From positions 2,232,001 through 2,296,000 of the forward strand of contig NC_013131.1 of the NCBI RefSeq assembly GCF_000024025.1: a DNA stretch of 64,000 bases, in the 5' to 3' direction. The position numbers were made by a program, and so were the translations under genes. Source of the stretch: Catenulispora acidiphila DSM 44928. GTDB lineage: Bacteria; Actinomycetota; Actinomycetes; Streptomycetales; Catenulisporaceae. How positions within the stretch are numbered: position 1 is the first letter of the stretch; every line of letters starts with the position of its first letter. Positions 16,147-25,800 of this stretch are shown here, piece by piece. The notes beneath the pieces were generated by a model, which saw only the letters and a list, made by a program, of their open reading frames with translations, searched no databases and was not told where the DNA came from.

Positions 16147-16941
16147 ATGCCGAACGCCCACTTCCCCCCGCGCATGCTGCCGCCCGGCAGCCCGTCGGAG
16201 GGCGTCCCTGCGGCGCCCGCGGGCACGATCTTCGTGCTCGGCCCGGAAGGCGGCTACGCGGTCCCGGCACGCAGGTACACGCTCCTGTTCGGGCGCGACC
16301 GCGAGGACGTGCACGTCCCGGTCGGCGTCGACGATCCGACCGTCAGCCGCCGCCACGGCGTCTTCACCTGCACCGGTCCGGACGGCGGCTGGTGGCTCAC
16401 CAACACCGGGCATCTGCCGATCGAGCTGCCCAACGGCGGCCTGATGCTCACCGGCCACCGGCGCGTCGTCGAACCCGGATACACCCCGCTGGTCATCAAC
16501 TCCTCCAAGCAGCGCTCGCACCTCGTTGAGGTACGCCTGGTCGACGACGACGACCTCCACCCGCGCTCCACGACGAAGGCCTCGACCGTCGACCCGGAGA
16601 CCGTGTACGAGCTGTCCCCGGCCGAGCGCCTGGTCCTCACCGCGCTCGCCAGGCGCTACCTGGAGGGGCAGGAGCCGTTCCCGCTACCGCTGACGTGGGA
16701 GGACACCGCGCAGACCGCGAACGCCTCGCCGTACACGACCAAGGCCTGGAACTTCCGCACCGCCGCGAACACCGTCGAGGAGGTGCGCGAACGCCTGCAC
16801 CGCCGCGGTGTACGAGGGCTGATGCGCGACGAGGTGGGGGAGCCGGTCGGTTCGACGCTGAGCGTGAACTTGATCCGCGAGCTGATCAAGACGGTGACGC
16901 TCAGCGCCGAGGACCTGGAACTGCTTGCCGAGCCGGGGTAG
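16147..16941 (+). CDS. FHA-domain protein with C-terminal winged-helix-like region
   Basis: A 264-residue protein starting at the ATG at 16147 behind a GGAGG site; an upstream ATG at 16087 has no ribosome site. Residues 25-120 form an FHA domain: L-L-F-G-R-D-R-E-D, V-G-V-D-D-P-T-V-S-R-R-H-G-V-F (the S-R-R-H core) and a final N-T-G-H-L-P-I-E-L-P-N-G strand. FHA domains bind phosphothreonine. The C-terminal part (about 155-264) is helical with T-T-K-A-W-N-F-R-T-A-A-N-T-V-E-E-V-R-E-R-L, resembling a winged helix. It is divergent from the Ser/Thr kinase (about 165 bases), so it is a likely kinase partner or substrate, by inference. Confidence 0.85.
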   Translation: MPNAHFPPRMLPPGSPSEGVPAAPAGTIFVLGPEGGYAVPARRYTLLFGRDREDVHVPVGVDDPTVSRRHGVFTCTGPDGGWWLTNTGHLPIELPNGGLMLTGHRRVVEPGYTPLVINSSKQRSHLVEVRLVDDDDLHPRSTTKASTVDPETVYELSPAERLVLTALARRYLEGQEPFPLPLTWEDTAQTANASPYTTKAWNFRTAANTVEEVRERLHRRGVRGLMRDEVGEPVGSTLSVNLIRELIKTVTLSAEDLELLAEPG

Positions 16942-16960
16942 CGGCGTCGGCGGTGTCCTG

Positions 16961-17746
16961 CTACGCGTCCGGGTCCCAGTCCTTGAGCTGGTCGAAGACC
17001 CGGTGGTCGCCTTCCATCTGGAAGGTGTCCACAGGAAGTCGGCCGTAGAAGACCAGGACAGCCTCGGCGGCGGTGGAGCGGGCGATGGCGCCGGCCTTCT
17101 CCAAAGTGGCGTCGGATTCGGCGACGCGGGTGGTGTGCGCGCCGTCGGCGTCGAGCCGGAGGCGCCAGGAGCGGCCTTCGGCGACCTGGTGCTCGGCGAT
17201 GATGGGGTCGTGCGGCCACGGGCTGGTCGTGGTGACGCACGTGAACAGGAAGTCGTCGACGCCGTCGAGCGCCACCTCCTCCGGCAGCGGCTGCGGGTCG
17301 CCGGCGGTGAGCTGGGCGTCGTAGGTGTGAACCGCGATCTCCTGCAGCTGGTGCCGGGCGACAGCGCCGCAGGTGTGCGGCGACTCCGGACTGATGTCCC
17401 ACCACGCCCAGCTGCCGCGGTCCGGGCCGGCCTCCCGCAGCTGTTCCAGCAGCTGCCGCGTCGATTCGGCCGACCAGGCCAGCAGGGCTTCGAGCTCCCG
17501 AGGCGCTTCCGGGACGCCGGCGCTGTCCGCGGTGGCCTTGGCCGTGGCGTCAGGTCCCGCGGCGAGGGTGGCGGCCCAGATGTAGCGGTTGTCGCCGAGG
17601 TGCTTGACCAGGTCGAACAGCGTCCACTCGGGGCAGGTCGGCACCTGCGCGTCGAGGCTGGGCGCGGCGGCGACCGCGGCGCGGAACGCGGCCGATCGTT
17701 CGTCGATCAGTCGCAGCACGTCGTGGAACTCGAGAGTTTTTTGCAC
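16961..17746 (-). CDS. Maleylpyruvate-isomerase-family (DinB-fold) protein
   Basis: A 261-residue protein of the mycothiol-dependent maleylpyruvate isomerase family (TIGR03083-like). The N-terminal domain has C-P-E-W-T-L-F-D-L-V-K-H-L-G near residue 38 and, later, Q-E-I-A-V-H-T-Y-D-A-Q-L, which supply the His, Glu and His expected to bind a metal in the DinB fold. The C-terminal domain is the small MDMPI_C type. Family members use mycothiol with various substrates; the true substrate is unknown. The start is a GTG at 17746 with a poor ribosome site. It stands alone, convergent with the FHA gene. Confidence 0.85.
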   Translation of the reverse strand: MQKTLEFHDVLRLIDERSAAFRAAVAAAPSLDAQVPTCPEWTLFDLVKHLGDNRYIWAATLAAGPDATAKATADSAGVPEAPRELEALLAWSAESTRQLLEQLREAGPDRGSWAWWDISPESPHTCGAVARHQLQEIAVHTYDAQLTAGDPQPLPEEVALDGVDDFLFTCVTTTSPWPHDPIIAEHQVAEGRSWRLRLDADGAHTTRVAESDATLEKAGAIARSTAAEAVLVFYGRLPVDTFQMEGDHRVFDQLKDWDPDA

Positions 17747-17933
17747 CCGCGCTGTCTATCATCGAAGGCCGATGGCTGGAAAACCCTTTTCTGGATCTTC
17801 CGCCGAACCCCGCGGAGCAGGCGCCTCCCAGTGACCGTGGAAGTCCGTCTCTGAATAAGTCGCGATTCGATGCAACCCGGCACGGGCTCGAATGCGTGCA
17901 GTTCCCGAGGGAACTCAAGGAGGGGACAGGGAC

Positions 17934-18449
17934 TTGGCGACGACGAGCTTCGACGACGTCTACGCCGCGACCGCGCCACGCCTGATCGGCCAGCTGTACC
18001 TGGTGACCGGCGATCTCGCCGAAGCCCAGGACTGTGTCCAGGAGGCGTACGCGAGGGCGTGGACGAGGTGGGACAAACTCACCCGGAACGACGGGGATCC
18101 GGTCGGGTGGGTGCGGTCCACGGCGTACCGTCTGGCCGTTTCGCGCTGGCGGCACCACACCGCCGGGCTGCGGGCGTTCATGCGGCACGGGGCGCCGGGG
18201 GAGATGGCGCCGCCGTCGGCGGACACGATCGCGGTGCGCGACGCGCTGGCCGAGCTGCCCAAAGGGCTGCGGGCCGCGCTGGTCATGTACTACCTCGGCG
18301 GGATGCAGGTCGCGGAGGTCGCCACAGCGCTGGATCTGCCGCAGGGCACGGTCAAGGCGCGGCTTTCCCGAGGGCGCGCGGCGATGGCCGTCATGCTGAC
18401 CGACACCGCGGACTTCGGCGACGGCGCTGTGGAGGCGGCCCATGTCTGA
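17934..18449 (+). CDS. ECF RNA polymerase sigma factor (SigE/SigM-like group)
   Basis: A 171-residue sigma factor with region 2 (L-Y-L-V-T-G-D-L-A-E-A-Q-D-C-V-Q-E-A-Y-A-R-A-W) and region 4 (L-P-K-G-L-R-A-A-L-V-M-Y-Y-L-G-G, then E-V-A-T-A-L-D-L-P-Q-G-T-V-K-A-R-L-S-R). The chosen start is the TTG at 17934 because a near-perfect AAGGAGGGG lies at 17917-17925, eight bases before it; an in-frame ATG at 17892 lacks a ribosome site. The stop overlaps the next start by 8 bases, so sigma factor and membrane protein are made together. The promoter set controlled by it is unknown. Confidence 0.9.
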   Translation: MATTSFDDVYAATAPRLIGQLYLVTGDLAEAQDCVQEAYARAWTRWDKLTRNDGDPVGWVRSTAYRLAVSRWRHHTAGLRAFMRHGAPGEMAPPSADTIAVRDALAELPKGLRAALVMYYLGGMQVAEVATALDLPQGTVKARLSRGRAAMAVMLTDTADFGDGAVEAAHV

Positions 18450-19836
18450 GCAGAAGAGCGAACGGCTCGGCATCGCTGACGCGGTCGAGCGTACCGACTG
18501 GACCCGATACGCGGGTCAGGCCTCTGATGTGAAGCGGCGCGGGGAGCGCCGCCGGCACCGGCTCCAGGCCGGTGGCGTTCTCGGCACGGCGTTCGCCGTC
18601 GCCGGCGTCGCGGCCGCCGTCCAGGGACTGGGCAGCGGGGTGAAGCACCAGGGGGAGTCGCCGGCGTCGAAGCCCGGTTCCTCCGCGCACGTCACCTCAC
18701 CACCGTCTTTCAGGCAGCGCAACTCCCCGATCCCGACGTTGTCGGGTCCGCCTTCCGCCTCGGACTACCCTTCGTTCCCGGCGACGCTGCCGACGAAGCC
18801 GATCTTCATCGCGGACCCGGGCACGGTCTTGCAGTCGGGCGTGATCGGCGCGGGCTCGGTCTCCGGACACCCGTGGCAGATCTCCTACCGGGTCATTCCG
18901 TCCGGTTCGGCGGCGAACAGCGAGCCGCAGGTGACCGAGGTGGACGTCAGCCTGGACGGCAAGGTCGTCACCTTCGGGGGCGGGGAGGGGACCCACGTGG
19001 CGTGGGGCGGCTATCAGGCCCTGGACCAGTACCTCCAGAACAGCGGCCTGGTGAATCCGATGGTCCTGGCGATGGGCTCACCGGCGGCGAACGTCACCTC
19101 GATCGATCTGCGGTGGAAGGACGGGACGGTCGTCCAGGTCCCGATCCGCACGGTGACCGGGACGCGGCTCGCCTCTTTCGCTTGGAATCCGGCCAATCCG
19201 CCGGACGCCCTGGAACAGGTCAGCGCGGCCGGCGTCTCGAAGATCACGATCACCAACGACGGGACGGCGACCTGGGACCACGGACCGCTGCCGGCACCGA
19301 TCGTCCCGGCCACACCGCCGACGGTCACCACGCCGACCGGCGTGCCCAACCTGTCGCAGACCCCGAAGGTGACGCCACTGTCCTCGGGAATCCTCGGCGA
19401 GGGCACGGTCTCGGGCCGCAAGTGGCAGCTCGCTTACGAGATCATCCCCAGCGGGTCGGCGGCGAACGACTCGAACGAGGTCTACTGCACGGACTCGGCC
19501 GTTGACGCGACGACAGAGCAGGACGGCTGCACCAGCAGCAAACCGTTCGGCACCGGCAAGGTCAACTTCTCATACATGTTCGGCCATCAACAGCTCCCGC
19601 TGGTCATCACCTCCGGCACGGCCGACCCGGGGACGACGTCGATGGGATTGGAGTGGGCTGACGGTTCGAAGGAAGTGAACGCCATGCAGCAGGTCGAGGG
19701 CGTGCCCATGGCAGCCGTGGCGTTCGACCCCAACAAACCTCCGTCATATCTGCTGGAGTTCGGGTCCTATGGCGAGTATCGGATCCCCTTGATCGGCAGC
19801 ATGCGGTACACCTGGACCTTCAACTGGCCTTCGTGA
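18442..19836 (+). CDS. Single-pass membrane protein with duplicated outer domain, sigma-linked
   Basis: A 464-residue protein overlapping the sigma gene by 8 bases. Residues 1-40 are charged and cytoplasmic, a helix at about 41-62 crosses the membrane, and a Ser/Pro linker leads to two similar outer domains (about 120-290 and 305-464). The repeats start with S-G-V-I-G-A-G-S-V-S-G (132 on) and S-G-I-L-G-E-G-T-V-S-G (315 on), each leading to I-P-S-G-S-A-A-N; 18 of 28 residues match. Location and topology suggest an anti-sigma or signal-sensing role, as is usual for the gene behind an ECF sigma factor, but the cytoplasmic part shows no recognised zinc (ZAS) motif. No domain family was recognised. 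Confidence 0.7.
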   Translation: MSEQKSERLGIADAVERTDWTRYAGQASDVKRRGERRRHRLQAGGVLGTAFAVAGVAAAVQGLGSGVKHQGESPASKPGSSAHVTSPPSFRQRNSPIPTLSGPPSASDYPSFPATLPTKPIFIADPGTVLQSGVIGAGSVSGHPWQISYRVIPSGSAANSEPQVTEVDVSLDGKVVTFGGGEGTHVAWGGYQALDQYLQNSGLVNPMVLAMGSPAANVTSIDLRWKDGTVVQVPIRTVTGTRLASFAWNPANPPDALEQVSAAGVSKITITNDGTATWDHGPLPAPIVPATPPTVTTPTGVPNLSQTPKVTPLSSGILGEGTVSGRKWQLAYEIIPSGSAANDSNEVYCTDSAVDATTEQDGCTSSKPFGTGKVNFSYMFGHQQLPLVITSGTADPGTTSMGLEWADGSKEVNAMQQVEGVPMAAVAFDPNKPPSYLLEFGSYGEYRIPLIGSMRYTWTFNWPS

Positions 19837-19852
19837 GACGAGGTCAGGGGGA

Positions 19853-21778
19853 CTAGTCGGCCTCCAGTGCCGTCAGCAGGACCCTGATGACGTCGGCCGC
19901 CGCCTCCCGCTGCCCGGGTCCGAGCAGCAGGAGGCGGTCGGCGTCGGGCGCGGCGGGGCTTATAGGGCCCGCGAGGTCGGCGAGAAGCACGTCGGTGCCG
20001 ACGAGCTTCAGCCCCGTGCGGCTTTCCCACGGGGCGTCCGGCGGACCCGGGACCGTTCCGTATTCCACGGTCTGGATGAGGTTTTCGCAGGCTTCCCGGC
20101 TCAGTGTGTACGGCGCGCTCGCGCTGAACGCGCGCAACGCCTCGAGGAAGTCGGCGGTCGCCTCCGCCGCGTCGCCGGCGAGCCGGGCACCCAGCAGAAC
20201 CCTGATCAGGTCCTGGTCGGTGCCCGAGCCGCGGACTGCGCTGTCTGCGTGGAAGCGGCAGCGCATGAGACCCGAGGAGCGGACATCGAGTCCTGAGAAG
20301 TCGGCCGCACCGTGGAAGCTGGCGCGTCCCTGCTGACCGCCCGAGGTCAGTGCGAAGCTGATCTCCGAGCCGGCGGCGGACTGCTTGGTGCCGAATGTCG
20401 CGTTCGCGAAGGACGTCGTCCCGTAGAACTGCGCGCCGCTGAAGTCTGCGCGGGCCAGGCGACAGCCGGCGGCGTCGAAGTCGATCAACGTGGCGCCGGA
20501 GAGCTGGAGGTCGATGTCCTCCCAGAGCGGTTGCCCGGGACGCTGGCGGGTCCGGTCGGTGAGGAGTCGTTGAGCGGCGCGGCGCGTGCGTAACTCAGCG
20601 AACTGCGAGGGCGCGAGATCGAAGACGTTCGTGGTCACGTCGAACGACAGGGGGGTGCGCAGATACGCGCACACGGTGTCGGCTATCCGTTCCCTGAGAT
20701 CGGGCTCCGCGTCTCCGAGTTCGCCGAGGATCCGCAGACCGGCCAGCCGGACTTCCGGATCGGGATCGGCGAGGTGCAGGTGGTACGGCGACAGGGAGGT
20801 GTCCAGGACGACCAGCGCGTCGCCGCCGTCATCGAGGTCTGCGACCGTCGTCCAGCCCAGCGGCCAGTCCTGTCCTTCGGGCCACTCCTGTCCCTTTTCC
20901 TGGGCGTCCGCGGTCAGCCGCGCGCCGGTCAGGTCCACCGCGGGTTGGATGAGGTGGACCCGACCGCCGAACACGCACCGCTGGAACGACACCGCGCTGC
21001 CGAAGCGCGCCTTCCAGAACCACGCCTCCATGGCGAACGTGGCGTCGGTGAACGACACCCCGTGGTTGAAGCGCGTGCCGTCGCCGCCCTCCTCCCACAT
21101 CTGGTACTCCTCGGTCAGCCCGGCGATCGGCCAGTTCGGATCGTCCTCGTTGAGCTCCTCCCACGCCACGGTGCGCCGGGTCTCGATCTCCTCCCACGCC
21201 TCGTCCTCCTCGTCCAGCGCCTCCTCGCCGCGGCCGAACCAGGCGATGTTCTGGAAGCGGACGCGGGAGAAGTCGGCGTTCGCGCGGAACCTGGCGCGCC
21301 CGAAATCCGCCGCGCGGTGGAAGCGGGCACCGGCGAAGGAGGCGTCGCCTTCGAAGACCGAGCGCTGGAACAGCGCCTGGTCGGCGAAGCGCGTCCCGGC
21401 GAAGACCGAGTCGCCGTACAAGTGGGTGTCGGTGAGGCTGACGGCGCCGAGACGGCAGTCGCCGAAGTCGACGTCGGGGAGGATCGCGCCGTCCAGGTTC
21501 AGATCGAGGCAGTACTCGCAGTCGAAGGCGCAGGAGCCGTCCGCACCGAGCCGGGGAGCGTCAGGATGCTGACGTGCCAGGGCTGCGAGCAGTGCGACGG
21601 CCTGCTGCCCGGCGGGCGCCTGCGCGGCCGGCTCGCGCAGGTAGCGGCACAGGGCGTCGGCGATCGGTTGCCGCTGCTCGGGATGCTCCCCGGCGAGGGC
21701 TTCCAACTCTTGGAGGGCGGCGCGATGGGACTCCCCATCGGCGTCGGCCGGTAGGCGACGTGTCAGCCGAGCGTCCAT
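19853..21778 (-). CDS. Pentapeptide-repeat protein with helical modules
   Basis: A 641-residue protein. Two stretches of pentapeptide repeats (A/D-F/L-x-x pattern, for example A-D-F-G-R-A-R-F-R-A-N-A-D-F and A-D-F-S-G-A-Q-F-Y-G-T-T-S-F) form right-handed beta-helices at about 92-180 and 425-510. Each is preceded by a helical segment with a matching element (I-A-D-A-L-C-R-Y-L-R-E-P near 40 and I-A-D-T-V-C-A-Y-L-R-T-P near 365), so the protein looks like a duplicated helix-plus-helix-coil module. A very acidic insert (E-E-A-L-D-E-E-D-E-A-W-E-E) lies near 190. Pentapeptide proteins include gyrase protectors and scaffolds, but the role here cannot be assigned. No signal peptide is seen. Confidence 0.8.
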   Translation of the reverse strand: MDARLTRRLPADADGESHRAALQELEALAGEHPEQRQPIADALCRYLREPAAQAPAGQQAVALLAALARQHPDAPRLGADGSCAFDCEYCLDLNLDGAILPDVDFGDCRLGAVSLTDTHLYGDSVFAGTRFADQALFQRSVFEGDASFAGARFHRAADFGRARFRANADFSRVRFQNIAWFGRGEEALDEEDEAWEEIETRRTVAWEELNEDDPNWPIAGLTEEYQMWEEGGDGTRFNHGVSFTDATFAMEAWFWKARFGSAVSFQRCVFGGRVHLIQPAVDLTGARLTADAQEKGQEWPEGQDWPLGWTTVADLDDGGDALVVLDTSLSPYHLHLADPDPEVRLAGLRILGELGDAEPDLRERIADTVCAYLRTPLSFDVTTNVFDLAPSQFAELRTRRAAQRLLTDRTRQRPGQPLWEDIDLQLSGATLIDFDAAGCRLARADFSGAQFYGTTSFANATFGTKQSAAGSEISFALTSGGQQGRASFHGAADFSGLDVRSSGLMRCRFHADSAVRGSGTDQDLIRVLLGARLAGDAAEATADFLEALRAFSASAPYTLSREACENLIQTVEYGTVPGPPDAPWESRTGLKLVGTDVLLADLAGPISPAAPDADRLLLLGPGQREAAADVIRVLLTALEAD

Positions 21779-21852
21779 GGACGCACATTACGGATCGCGG
21801 GCCGGCAGCGGCGTCCGTAGAAATACCGACACCAAAGCGTCACCAACAGGAA

Positions 21853-22671
21853 CTAGTCGCGCAGTGCGACCGCCAGCTCGTAGACCGCGTCCGTGGACTC
21901 GGCCGTGGCGGGGTCGCGCAGGAAGATCTGGCGCGGACCGTCGACGGCCTCTTCGTGGTGGTCGCTGAGCCATTGCCGCAGCGACTCGACGCCGAGCGTG
22001 GTCATCATGTTCGCCTTGGGCACGCTGATGAACGCTTCGCGGACGGCGCCCTCCGTGCTCGGCGTCATGTCGGAGTACAGGTCGGCGATGCGGTCGACGT
22101 CGGCGGCGTTGACGGGGCAGCAGAATTCGACCTGTCCCTCGCTGTCGTTGCTGATCTCGCTGTGATAGCGCAGGAACGGCCGGCCAGCCTCGCCGTCGGG
22201 ACGCGGGATGGTCGGGCCGCCGAACAGCATGAACAGCGGGGTCGCGAAGGCGCCGATCTGGTCTGCGGTCAGGGTTTCGCTGGTGCTCAGCAGAGTGCGA
22301 GCGGGGATGGTCCGCACGGACACGTCATACATGGTGGTCTCCTTGCCTGTCAGTTGGTTGATGAGGTAGCCGACCAGCTCCTGCTTCGCCTTCCAGCCCT
22401 GCTCCTGCCCGGCCCAGTAGGCGGCGAGCTCGCCGGCCACCGCGCCCTCCGGCAGATCGACGATCGCCCGGATGCGCGCCAGCGGCATGTCGAGCTGGCG
22501 CAGTTGCCCCACCAGCCGCGCTCGACCGGCTTGGTCCAGCGAGTACCAGCGGTAGCCGCTGTCCGGATCGACGTGCACCGGAGGCAGCAGGTCCAGTTCG
22601 TCGTAGAGCCTCAGCGCTTTCGGCGAAAGGCGGGTCAGACGCGCGAACGCGCCGATGCTGAGCAGGTCCAT
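21853..22671 (-). CDS. MerR-family regulator with GyrI-like effector domain
   Basis: A 272-residue regulator starting at the ATG at 22671 with GGGAG just upstream; the longer frame above it is unsupported. Residues 1-70 form the MerR winged helix (L-S-I-G-A-F-A-R-L-T-R-L-S-P-K-A-L-R-L-Y-D, then S-G-Y-R-W-Y). A helix follows and residues 115-272 resemble a GyrI-like/BmrR-type small-molecule domain beginning Y-D-V-S-V-R-T-I-P-A-R. Such proteins sense hydrophobic drugs or cations and activate efflux. No efflux gene is adjacent; the target is unknown. Confidence 0.88.
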   Translation of the reverse strand: MDLLSIGAFARLTRLSPKALRLYDELDLLPPVHVDPDSGYRWYSLDQAGRARLVGQLRQLDMPLARIRAIVDLPEGAVAGELAAYWAGQEQGWKAKQELVGYLINQLTGKETTMYDVSVRTIPARTLLSTSETLTADQIGAFATPLFMLFGGPTIPRPDGEAGRPFLRYHSEISNDSEGQVEFCCPVNAADVDRIADLYSDMTPSTEGAVREAFISVPKANMMTTLGVESLRQWLSDHHEEAVDGPRQIFLRDPATAESTDAVYELAVALRD

Positions 22672-22771
22672 GGTCGTCTCCCTCGTTCCGGGTGGTGATC
22701 GCCCGGTGGCCACGACTGTGCCGCCGTCCCCAGGGGGAAGGTCAAGCGCGCGCGGCCGAGGGGGTGAACAC

Positions 22772-22817
22772 AGCGCGCCGCGGCGTGACGTCATCTGACG
22801 TCACGCCGCGGCGCGCT
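22772..22817 (-). terminator. Perfect 22-bp inverted repeat after the GH31 gene
   Basis: Arms 22772-22793 and 22796-22817 are exact complements over 22 bases with a 2-base spacer, so the folded RNA would have a small loop and a very stable GC-rich stem. It begins 15 bases after the GH31 stop codon and is read on the minus strand as its terminator. No T-tract is present. Confidence 0.8.
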
Positions 22818-22831
22818 AGGTGTTGCCGGGC

Positions 22832-25800
22832 TCAGCCGCCGAGACTGAACTGCTGTGCGGCGGAGTTGTTGCAGTCGTAGATCTCGAGCAGATCTCCTGC
22901 CTTCTCGGTGTTGTTGGGGTCGTCGAGGCAGCGGCCGGACTGCGGGTTGACCAGCGATCCGTTCGCCTGCGTCGTCCAGTTCTGCGATCCGCTGCCGTTG
23001 CAGTCGAACAGCTGGACGTGGGTGCCGTTGGCGGTGCCGCCGTTGGTCACGTCGAGGCACTTGCCGAAGACGCGGATCGTGCTGTCGCCTGGGGTGTACC
23101 AGCGCTGGGCGTCGCTCTGGTTGCAGCCCCAGAGTTGGACGCTGGTCGCGTAGGACGGATCGGCGTTGGCCACGTCCGCGCACAGCCCGCCGGGTCCCTT
23201 GAGCGGTCCGGGCGGGAGCTTCCAGATCTGCGATGCGGCGTCGGTGCAGTCCTGGAGTTGCAGTTGGACCGCGCCGGGGGTGGTGTTGCCACCGGGGACA
23301 GTGAGACAGCGTCCTGATTGGGGATTGATCAGTTCGCCGTTGCTCTGCGCCGTCCAGTTCTGCGAGCCGGTGGAATTGCAGTCGTAGAGCTGGATGAGCG
23401 TTCCGTTGGCGGTGCCGGCGTTGGCGGCGTCCAGGCACTTGCCGAGGACCTGCAGGGCGCCGCCGGGGGTGTAGGCGACCTGCTGGCCGGCGGTGTGGTT
23501 GCAGGTGTACAGCTGCATCGCGGTGCCGTTGGCGGTGGTGCCGCCGCGGGTGTCCAGGCACAGGCCGGCGTCGCCGACGACCTCGCCGGCGGCCGGGTTG
23601 GCGGTGGCGCTGCCGGTCAGGCTGATCGTGTGCTGCGTGCCGACGGGCAGCGCGGCGGTGGTCACGGTCGTGGTGCGCTCGTTCGGGTTGTAGGCCCACG
23701 CGGTTTCGGGGACCTGCGTGCCGTCGATGGAGACGGCGGTCGGGGCGACGGTGTTGGACAGCCGCAGCGTGTACGAGCGCTGCGTCGCCTCGCCGGTGAA
23801 GCTGCCGCTGTCGGCGCCGATGGTCAGCGTGCGGGAGGCGTTGCTCCAGGAGATCGGGGTCGTGGTGGACTGGCCGCTCTGGTAGCCGTTGCCTTCGCCG
23901 GCGTCCTGGTAGAGCGGGAACGAGCCGTCGGCGCCGGCGGCGACGGAGAGCGTCACCTGGGTCAGCGGCGAGGAGTTGGCGTCGTTCACGTAGTTGGTGC
24001 GGGTCGGCATGATGCCGCCGCTCTTGATCAGGACTGGCATCTGCGACAGCGGGTCGGTGATGGTGACGGTGGTCGGGCCGGTGTAGCTGGTGCCGGTGAA
24101 GTAGTCGGTCCAGGTGCCCGGCGGGATCCACGCGCTGACGGAACCGTTTCCGTTGGCGTCGTCGGGAGTGGTGATCGGGGCGACGAGGACGTTGTCGCCG
24201 TAGAGGTACTCCTGCTTGAAGGTGTACGCCTCGTTGTTCGAGGGATAGTCGAGATACAGAGGCCTGATGATCGGCACGCCGGTGGTGTGCGCCTGGTCGG
24301 CCAGCGTGTAGGTGTACGGGACCAGCGCTTCGCGCAGCCGCAGGAACCGCTCGCTGCTGGCGTCGGCCGCCGCGCCGTAGTTCCACGGCAGCCGGTCGCC
24401 GTGGTCGGAGTGCAGGCGATCGACCGGCTGGAAGGTGCCCAGCTGCACCCAGCGCGCGTACATGTCGTCGGCCAGGTGGTTGCCGTGGAAGCTGCCGATG
24501 TCGTTGCTGACGTTGGTGATCCCGGCTGCCGCCTCGTCCCCGGCGAACTGCGCCTCCAGCGCCATCATGGCCCAGGTGGCCTCGGTGTCGCCGGTGAACT
24601 GCATGGTGTTGCGCCGCTCGGACCACGGGCCGAGGGCGTAGTTGCCGTTGTCGCCGGCCTGCGAGGAGGAGCCGATGCGGCCGAAGGAGAAGCCGCGCAG
24701 GCCGCGGGCGGTGCCGTCCTGGGCGTAGGCCTGGTTGATGAAGTTGCCCGGGGCGACGTGCGGGTCGCCGGCCGTGGAGTTGCCGCAGCCGCCGCAGTAG
24801 TCCAGCCACCACTCGCGGACGCCCTGCTGCTCGAAGGGCTTGTGCAGGTTGAAGTACGCCGCGAGCTGGTTCGGGTTCGACCAGTCGAACTCGTAGTCGC
24901 CGGAGCGCGTGACGTCGGGGGACAGGCCGCCGGCGGTGCTGTTCGCGGCGGCGAACTGCGGGTCGGAGCCGGAGATGGCGGTGTGGATGTTCAAGGACGT
25001 CTCAAGGCCCTGTTGTTTAGTCCAGTTCATGAATCCGGTGGGATCTGGGAACAGGGAGGAGTTCCAGTTCCAGCCGTCCCACTGGTTGGGCGCCTTCCAG
25101 TCGGTATCGACGACCAGCCAGTCCAGCGGCGTGAACGTGCTGCGGAAGGTCGGCAGCAGCGTGTTCTCGTAGTCCGAGGCGCTGTAGGCGTAGTAGCGCG
25201 AATACCAGACGCCGTAAGCCGATTCCGGCAGGAGGTTCGCGCTGCCGGTCAGTGCATTGAGATCGGAAAGACCCTGCTTGTAGTTGGTGCCGTAGCCGAA
25301 GAAGTACCCGTCCTGATACGGCTGGCCGCCGTGGGCGGGACGGTCGGTCACGGTGCCGTTCGCGTTCAGCAGCGCCGAGCGCGAGTCGTCCAGCAGGTAC
25401 CAGCCGTCGCGGTCCAGGATCCCCGGCCGCTCTGTCGCAGTGGCCGGGTTCTGGTTGTCCAGCGAGCCGGACCAGCCGCCGAGGGTGTCGGTGGGGCCGG
25501 CGCCGTAGGCGGTGGTCAGCAGCGCGCTGGAGGCGCCGGGCGCGGGGTAGGCGGCGCCGGAGGCGGTGACGGCCAGGCTGTCGAGGTTCACGTTGGCGCT
25601 GTCGGAGGCGTTCTGCACGACGGTGACCGTGTTGACGCCGGCCTTCAGCGTGACCGGCACGGATACCGTCGACCACGTGTCCCAGGAACCGGTGACTGGC
25701 AGGGAGAGTGTCGGTCCGGACGCACCGTTGACCGTGGTCGACAGGGTGCGGGTGACGTTCTTTCCGTCGCCGCCGGTGGCGTTGGCGTAGCGGACGCTGA

